The position numbers were made by a program, and so were the translations under genes. Source: Croceibacterium_B sp035470785 (GTDB lineage: Bacteria; Pseudomonadota; Alphaproteobacteria; Sphingomonadales; Sphingomonadaceae). From it: a stretch of 24,606 nt of DNA. Below, piece after piece: positions 24,506 to 24,606 of this stretch (position 1 is its first letter; each line of letters opens with the position of its first letter). The stretch lies in assembly GCA_035470785.1 (NCBI GenBank), contig DATIQN010000025.1:1-24606 (forward strand), written 5' to 3'. The notes beneath the pieces are model-generated. The model saw nothing but the letters and a program-made list of their open reading frames with translations, made no database searches and was not told the DNA's origin.

Positions 24506-24606
24506 TCAGCGCGGCTTCCTGAAGCGCAGCGCGAGCTTGTCCGTCTCGCCGCGGATCGAGGGATCGAAAACCGCCTTGTCGTGTGCGTCGGCGGGATTGG
24601 CGAGCA
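24506..24606 (-). CDS. C-terminal end of an unidentified protein
   Basis: The minus strand is open from the window edge and stops with TGA at 24508-24506. The 32 visible residues end DKAVFDPSIRGETDKLALRF and then RKPR. Codon use is GC-rich like the core genes, so this is probably a chromosomal gene that lay beside tRNA-Asn before the islet inserted. The family cannot be named from this fragment. Confidence 0.55.
   Translation of the reverse strand, partial: LANPADAHDKAVFDPSIRGETDKLALRFRKPR

Overview
The window looks like chromosomal DNA of a high-GC alphaproteobacterium, most likely a sphingomonad (order Sphingomonadales). The reasons are a PEPxxWA-type C-terminal sorting motif, the gene order lolC-lolD...dnaE and recG...sdhE-mfd, a GTTC-N7-GTTC motif of the alphaproteobacterial LexA type, and the overall codon style. 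This is inferred from protein features read by eye; no database was searched.

Left edge (1-1509): an accessory junction. It holds the last 32 codons of a tyrosine recombinase, a secreted PEP-CTERM protein with its own terminator, and three copies of a short inverted-repeat element. Two of those copies flank a possible 52-residue membrane ORF.

1510-4316: three plus-strand genes. These are a small HTH-like protein, a PA0069/SplB-type radical SAM protein with an SOS-box-like motif directly before its start codon, and a secreted CE1-type esterase.

4325-13841: mainly minus-strand core genes. Read in the transcribed direction they are a TonB-like protein, an aldehyde dehydrogenase with a clear terminator, the lipoprotein exporter genes lolC-lolD, a secreted lipocalin-like protein, replicative polymerase dnaE, and a two-helix membrane protein. 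A plus-strand Yip1-like membrane protein sits between the secreted protein and dnaE.

13940-22905: a DNA repair block. It contains recG (minus), a hemerythrin-domain protein, a small membrane protein, sdhE and mfd (plus). An EAL-domain phosphodiesterase (minus) overlaps the mfd stop codon tail to tail. NAD kinase and a small secreted/membrane protein follow.

Right edge (23110-24606): a tRNA-Asn gene whose 3' end is duplicated 1.25 kb downstream. The interval between the two copies is AT-richer and has no integrase. It carries one cargo gene with a truncated metallophosphoesterase N-terminus, and repeated TTAGCCAAA sites just inside both ends. I read it as a small non-autonomous integrative element, and it is the most unusual object in the window. 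The end of an unidentified minus-strand gene closes the window.
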